A program made the position numbers and the translations under genes. From Amborella trichopoda (taxonomy: Eukaryota; Streptophyta; Magnoliopsida; Amborellales; Amborellaceae), in the NCBI RefSeq assembly GCF_000471905.2, contig NW_006500340.1:1089203-1153202 (forward strand): a stretch of 64,000 nucleotides of DNA. Reading direction: 5' to 3'. The notes below the pieces were generated by a model. The model did no database searches and had not been told where the DNA came from. It saw nothing but the letters and a program-made list of their open reading frames with translations. Shown here piece by piece: positions 59,492 to 64,000 of the stretch (positions within the stretch are counted from its first letter, which is position 1; each line of letters starts with the position of its first letter).

Positions 59492-60320
59492 TTTCAAATA
59501 ATTGATTTGTACCCTGGGGTACTTTTAAAATTAAAAATAAAAAAATAATTAAAAAATATAAAAATATTAATGGCCAAAAAACTTTTCAATCTTTGTCAAA
59601 ATGATGAAAATATTAAAAAATACTTACAAACAAAAATCATTTATTTATTAGGATTTTATATACTTTGTTTTGATTTTTTTTAGAATACCGAGTAGGTCCA
59701 CCAAAACCGACCAAAACTGAGACCGTTGACTATGCGGTTAGAATTTGAAACGGGAGAGAAAATCAAACCCCATACTTTCTTCTTCAAATGAGAGAAAATC
59801 AGAGCACCAGCATGATTTGAACTTTTTAGTACTTGTATAGTATTTTTTTTTATAAAGTGTTTATTGTGGGAATGGAGCCTGCCACATTATGTTGAGGCAC
59901 CTACCCAAGTCCCATTGTACAATACTTTTACATGTATGTTTTGGCCATTACTCACTCTTTCCTTGAGAGTCTTATCTTTTACTTTTAAATAAAGGCACTG
60001 TTTGCTACAAGTCTTATCTTGTAATTTAATTATATGTCAAATTTGATAATTTGGATGTGTCAAGGAGTTTGAATTTTTTTTTTTTTAACTTTGAGTCTAT
60101 TAAATAACACACACAACAACTATCGGATTTGAAATCTAAGGCACACTATTGATTGTAACTTCCTTGTATTGTAAGTAAATAGTCTGTTGTGTATTTTTTT
60201 AAATAAAAGTGCTAAAAATCTCAAACCTGAAATTTGAAAAGGGTGTGATTAAAAGAAATGGGGGGTGGTTTTCATAGGGCTATGACTTCTATAGATTTGG
60301 CAAGGAAACATCTTCAAATT
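59492..60320. other. Intergenic with a partial family C MITE
   Basis: 60060-60205 keeps the right arm of family C (ATTGTAACTTCCTTGTATTG, AAATAGTCTGTTGTGTAT). No gene is seen. Confidence 0.45.
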
Positions 60321-60707
60321 GGTGCGGTTTGTATAGAGCTAAGGCTCTAAACAATCAAAGTAAAGCACACCTTCAAATAGTGTCGAGAAATGTGGTTTCA
60401 ATACTTGAAATCTTTGTGATAACCTTAAAATATACTTTCATTTTTAATTATAAAATTTAAAGTTTCAAAAATAGTGTAGATCGAGCAGATCTATGAAAAT
60501 CTTGATAATTGACGGTCCAAAACTGCGTTATGAGATGCACTATTTTCAAAACTTGAAATCCACTTTTATCTCATGTCCATGCATCTTAATGTCGAGATAA
60601 TAAATTTGATCATATTTGAGCATCAAAACAAATCTCTGATAGTGAAATATTTGAGGTGGGTTTTAATTTGATTCTTTAAAACCTCAGCTCTATATAAACT
60701 TTGTTCT
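60321..60707 (-). mobile_element. Family A MITE, GAGCC-palindrome subtype
   Basis: GGTGCGGTTTGTATAGAGCT... on the left with AGAGCTAAGGCTCT (60335-60348); the right end is ACCTCAGCTCTATATAAACTTTG. Flanks CTTCAAATT (60312-60320) and TTTCAAATA (60708-60716) match at 7 of 9. The body is the reverse complement of the copy at 9027. Confidence 0.8.
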
Positions 60708-62640
60708 TTTCAAATATCTATAAAAAATATAGTTTTCGGGTTAACAAAATTTATGATGCCTTGCAATTCCATTTTAGCCCCAAACTATAAAAATTGAAGC
60801 TTCAAAAACATGTGAAAACTTGGAATAATTGTTTAGAAATTACGTAGCAAGAAGGACCATTTTTTGGAGCTTCAATTATTTTTTTGTAGATTCGTGTTTA
60901 TTGAATAGGAGATTATTTATGTGCACTTTGTTTTGCGCTAAAGCTCCATTTTCTAGTGAGATTTTATCGAGTTGATATATAAAACCACAATGTCATAGGG
61001 TGGATGCAAAATAACCATTCCTATTGTATCAAATCGGTGTTATCAGAATTGAAATGGTTGTTGAGGTATGGTTTAGTTAAAACCAATTAAACAACCAATC
61101 TAATTGGTTAGACGTGATTTTTAAAAAATTAAAAATAAAAAAAAAGAATTTGAAAATCCAAAATATATTATAAAATATAATTTTTTTAGTTTATTTAGTC
61201 AGTACAACTAATCAAAATCATATGTCCAATCACCCAGAATCAATCAAACATATAGTTTTTAGATGCTTTCAATTAAATCTAATTTTTGCTTTGAACTAGA
61301 CAAATCAAGACACTAACTAATTAACAACCCAACTAATTAGATAGGCCAATTCAAATCAATCTTGACAACATTACACCAAATAAATAGTCAAAGTCTATGT
61401 AGTTGATATTACACTTCTCTCCAAAACCCAAACTTTTTTCTTCCTCAAAGTGAATCTATCAAACTTCCTTAACCATCACTAATCTCAATGTGGATGCATA
61501 AATTGTATTCGAGACCCTATACCCCTTTAAAATGTGTCAAATGAAAAGAAGGGAAAAATAAAAATAAAAATAAAAAATCCCCATTTGGACATCAACTAAT
61601 CAGTCTTAAAAAGCTAAAAAAAAAAACAGACAATGACAAACTTGCCCCTCTCGATTGAATGAAGACATCATCACTGCACACCCTTTTCCTTAAACAGAAA
61701 AAATGGGCATTAAAATTCTTCTCACCTTCTACAAGTTTGGAGGGGGCCCATTTTGGGCCTTAAATGTAAGGGCAAAACCGTCATTGATGGCATCATATGA
61801 TGCCATTTTCATGGGCTTCTACACATCTTGTTTCTATCATGACCATCTTTTATACTTTCTCCCATAAAATAAGGGCCAAATTAGAAAAGCAGGTCAAATT
61901 ATATGCTCCCGCGGGTGTGCTGTCTCAGGCATAAAATTCGTAGTTACAGTGTTTTTAAGACCTTAGATTGGTGTGGAACCTCTCAGCCACTAAGATAATA
62001 TATATATATATATATATATATATCATGAAAAATAAATATCAAGTAGAGATGAGTTTATCCTCAAAAAAGTCATGCTCGAGCGAGTTTTACTGATATGAGC
62101 CGATTCTTACAAAATTAGTCTTAGTCATGTTCATTCAAATGGCATAACCTCAGTTGTACCATTGACTCGGGCCAATGTAGTCTCGACATTAGCACAAGGC
62201 CGGGGAACTCGGCCGATTCTAGGAACGGCGGTTCAGAGTATCTGAATAGGAGCTTCAATTGAGCTACATAACTATGTGGAAGACCGATAATGACATCCAC
62301 ATCCACAACCACAACCACCTATTCATCTTGTGCAATTTTGTCTGTCACATAGACTCTATATTGTCAAGATTCAATAATAATGCAATAATTAGTCTGAATA
62401 TCTCAAGTCTCCTAACAAACAAATTGGTTCTAAAATAATTTACCAATAAATAACTCTGCAAATTTGAAGTCTTGTTCCCTGCATCTACTTGAGTCATTCG
62501 GCAAGGAAGAAATCAAAAGCAACGATAGCAGTTTTGAACCGTTTCATGGGTGGCTTGCATGAGCTCATTGTGTGCCTTACATGATAACTGTTTGTGTTCT
62601 TCACTCATCAATATACAATGTGAAAATACCCATTTAAACG
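60708..62640. other. Intergenic, no gene recognised
   Basis: AT-rich sequence with a (TA)n tract at about 61997-62023. Open frames are short, and none has a recognisable domain. Confidence 0.4.
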
Positions 62641-62644
62641 CTTC

Positions 62645-63190
62645 GTTAATATAACATCATCATCATTTGAGCTTTATTCTAATCATTTAGGGTTGTCTAC
62701 ATGAATTATATTTTTTCCATTCAATTGTGTCAATAGGTTATTATATTTCTTCTTACTATTTCTATCCATATCTTTTTGGGTATTTTTTTTGGTTTTTTAG
62801 AACCTTCCACTCGAATTAAATTACCCCTCCTAACCGTGTAGTAGAATGATCCTTTGCATTATCAGTTCACTTAAGTTTACTTTTTTCATCTTATCTCCTA
62901 TTAGAGTCATTCCTAAGTTCCTTCGGATGTATTCATTTTAAAGGCTACTATTTCTTCTCTTGTCACTCATCCATCTCAACATTTTCATCTTAGCTACACT
63001 TATTTTATAAAATGTGTTGTTTATTGACCGCCTAATATTATGTTACATAAAACATATTAGGTCTTACAACCACCTTACAAAACTTCACTTTCAATTTTAT
63101 TTGTATGGGGCAATCATATAAGATTATGGATACATATCTCCATTTTGTCTACTCAGCTCTAATTTTATTTCTTCAATATCTTATATTTCA
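62645..63190 (-). mobile_element. Decayed RTE-type LINE fragment
   Basis: The sequence is the complement of the RTE reverse-transcriptase 3' part found in many plant genomes. ATCATCATCATTTGAG marks the tail, TTAGGGTTGTCTACATGAATT follows, and further on CTCATCCATCTCAACATTTTCATCTTAGCTAC appears in the position that encodes the conserved RWM(S/C)-type region. Many stops and indels are present. Confidence 0.65.
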
Positions 63191-63324
63191 AGAACCAGCA
63201 ACCGTAGAAAATATAAAATTAAAAATTTTAAGTAAATTGGATCTTGGAACTTTAAGATGAAAAAATACGTTCTTTCAAAGATAAGCCAGGGAGTAAACAT
63301 ACAGCTTGCTCTCGCGGGACTACT

Positions 63325-63745
63325 TTATGCAGGCTCAAAGCAAGAAAAACAATCTCTCACATATCTCACGCTCTCGACGGGCAGGTGGGCTCCCTTGTCG
63401 TTTTCCGTAGGGGCAAAGATTCTATGAGTACAAAACATCGGGAGCGAGGCCAAAAACTCGGCGACCGAAACGGCTTCCATAACGGACTGCATGGAGCTGG
63501 AGGAGCGTTTCGTAACGGAGACGGCGATTAAGCGGCACTTGCGAGGATTCGGCAAGTTGCTCGGCGTGATCTGTTTGTACGGAGCGCACGAGTTCTTCGT
63601 TTGACACCCTTCTCTTTAGCGTGAGGTTGTGTGTTACAGTGTTAGAGAGAGAGAAAATGGTGCTTGTAGAGAGAGAGAGTGGTGCTTGTCTAGTGATAGA
63701 GAAAAGAAAAAAATGGCTCGGTGGCTCAGATCGCATAACTAACAA
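63325..63745 (-). other. GC-richer open segment, unassigned; possible first exon or relic
   Basis: On the minus strand, GA/CT-rich leader-like sequence (63640-63720) is followed by about 300 bp of clearly higher GC than its neighbours. Two overlapping frames stay open: one of 107 codons (63745-63422) with RRVSNEELVRSVQTDHAEQL, another of 76 codons (63555-63325) with KRSSSSMQSVMEAVSVAEF. I recognise neither. A GT following the open region could act as a donor, but no downstream exon was identified. It could be a real short gene, a first exon or gene debris. Confidence 0.3.
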
Positions 63746-64000
63746 ACTAGTTGGACCCGCGGATTGGCGATCCGGATCAGCAATTTAATTGAGCGAATTG
63801 GCAAATAAAAATAAAATAATAGATAATAAAATTAAATTAAAAATAATAAAAAATAAAATATGAGGCCAAATAGATCTGTTCTTTTACAAAATAGGCCGTT
63901 TTTGTCAAAAACTTGGCCAGGAAAAACGGTTGGTTCTTGGCAACATGACCGATCCTACCAATTCCGATCCATACCATGCAATTTCAATCTGGAAGGACAT

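Overview
This is plant nuclear DNA from an angiosperm; the lineage cannot be fixed from the sequence alone. The window is AT-rich, with short exons, long introns and dense small transposons. Four protein-coding genes can be reconstructed exon by exon, and every reconstructed coding sequence is a multiple of three. They are (1) the C-terminal two thirds of a WDR70-type WD40 protein (+, 1182-5135, 5' exons outside the window), (2) a 14-exon alpha/beta-hydrolase (+, 29740-39313), (3) a CML21-type EF-hand protein (+, 44963-46670) and (4) a PHL7-type MYB-CC transcription factor (-, 47225-52095, with an inferred 5'-UTR intron reaching 55470). Genes 3 and 4 are convergent, with about 550 bp between their stop codons. 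Nothing suggests that the four genes share a pathway.

Layout: 1-5135 is WDR70. 5136-29400 is a 24-kb intergenic block without a recognisable gene. It holds MITEs, hAT-like non-autonomous elements, LINE tails, a degenerate non-autonomous LTR retrotransposon (about 15248-18200) inserted into a MITE, tandem repeats, and a 1-kb CT/AT minisatellite just upstream of the hydrolase. 29740-39313 is the hydrolase. 39314-44909 is intergenic sequence plus a probable long 5'-UTR intron of the EF-hand gene; it contains a scaffold gap that looks like a false duplication. 47225-55700 is the MYB-CC gene. 55700-64000 is repeat-rich, with a decayed RTE LINE and one small unexplained GC-richer open segment near 63.3-63.7 kb.

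No complete, new multi-gene system is visible. The most interesting items are a MITE group whose ends carry covarying palindromes and which makes a 9-bp target duplication, an array of hairpins with changing stems but matched arms inside the LTR element, a U12-type intron in the EF-hand gene, two GC-AG introns, a MITE family seen only inside introns of the four genes, and the gap artefact at 43.5-43.8 kb. Introns and element ends were read by eye; no alignment or search was run.
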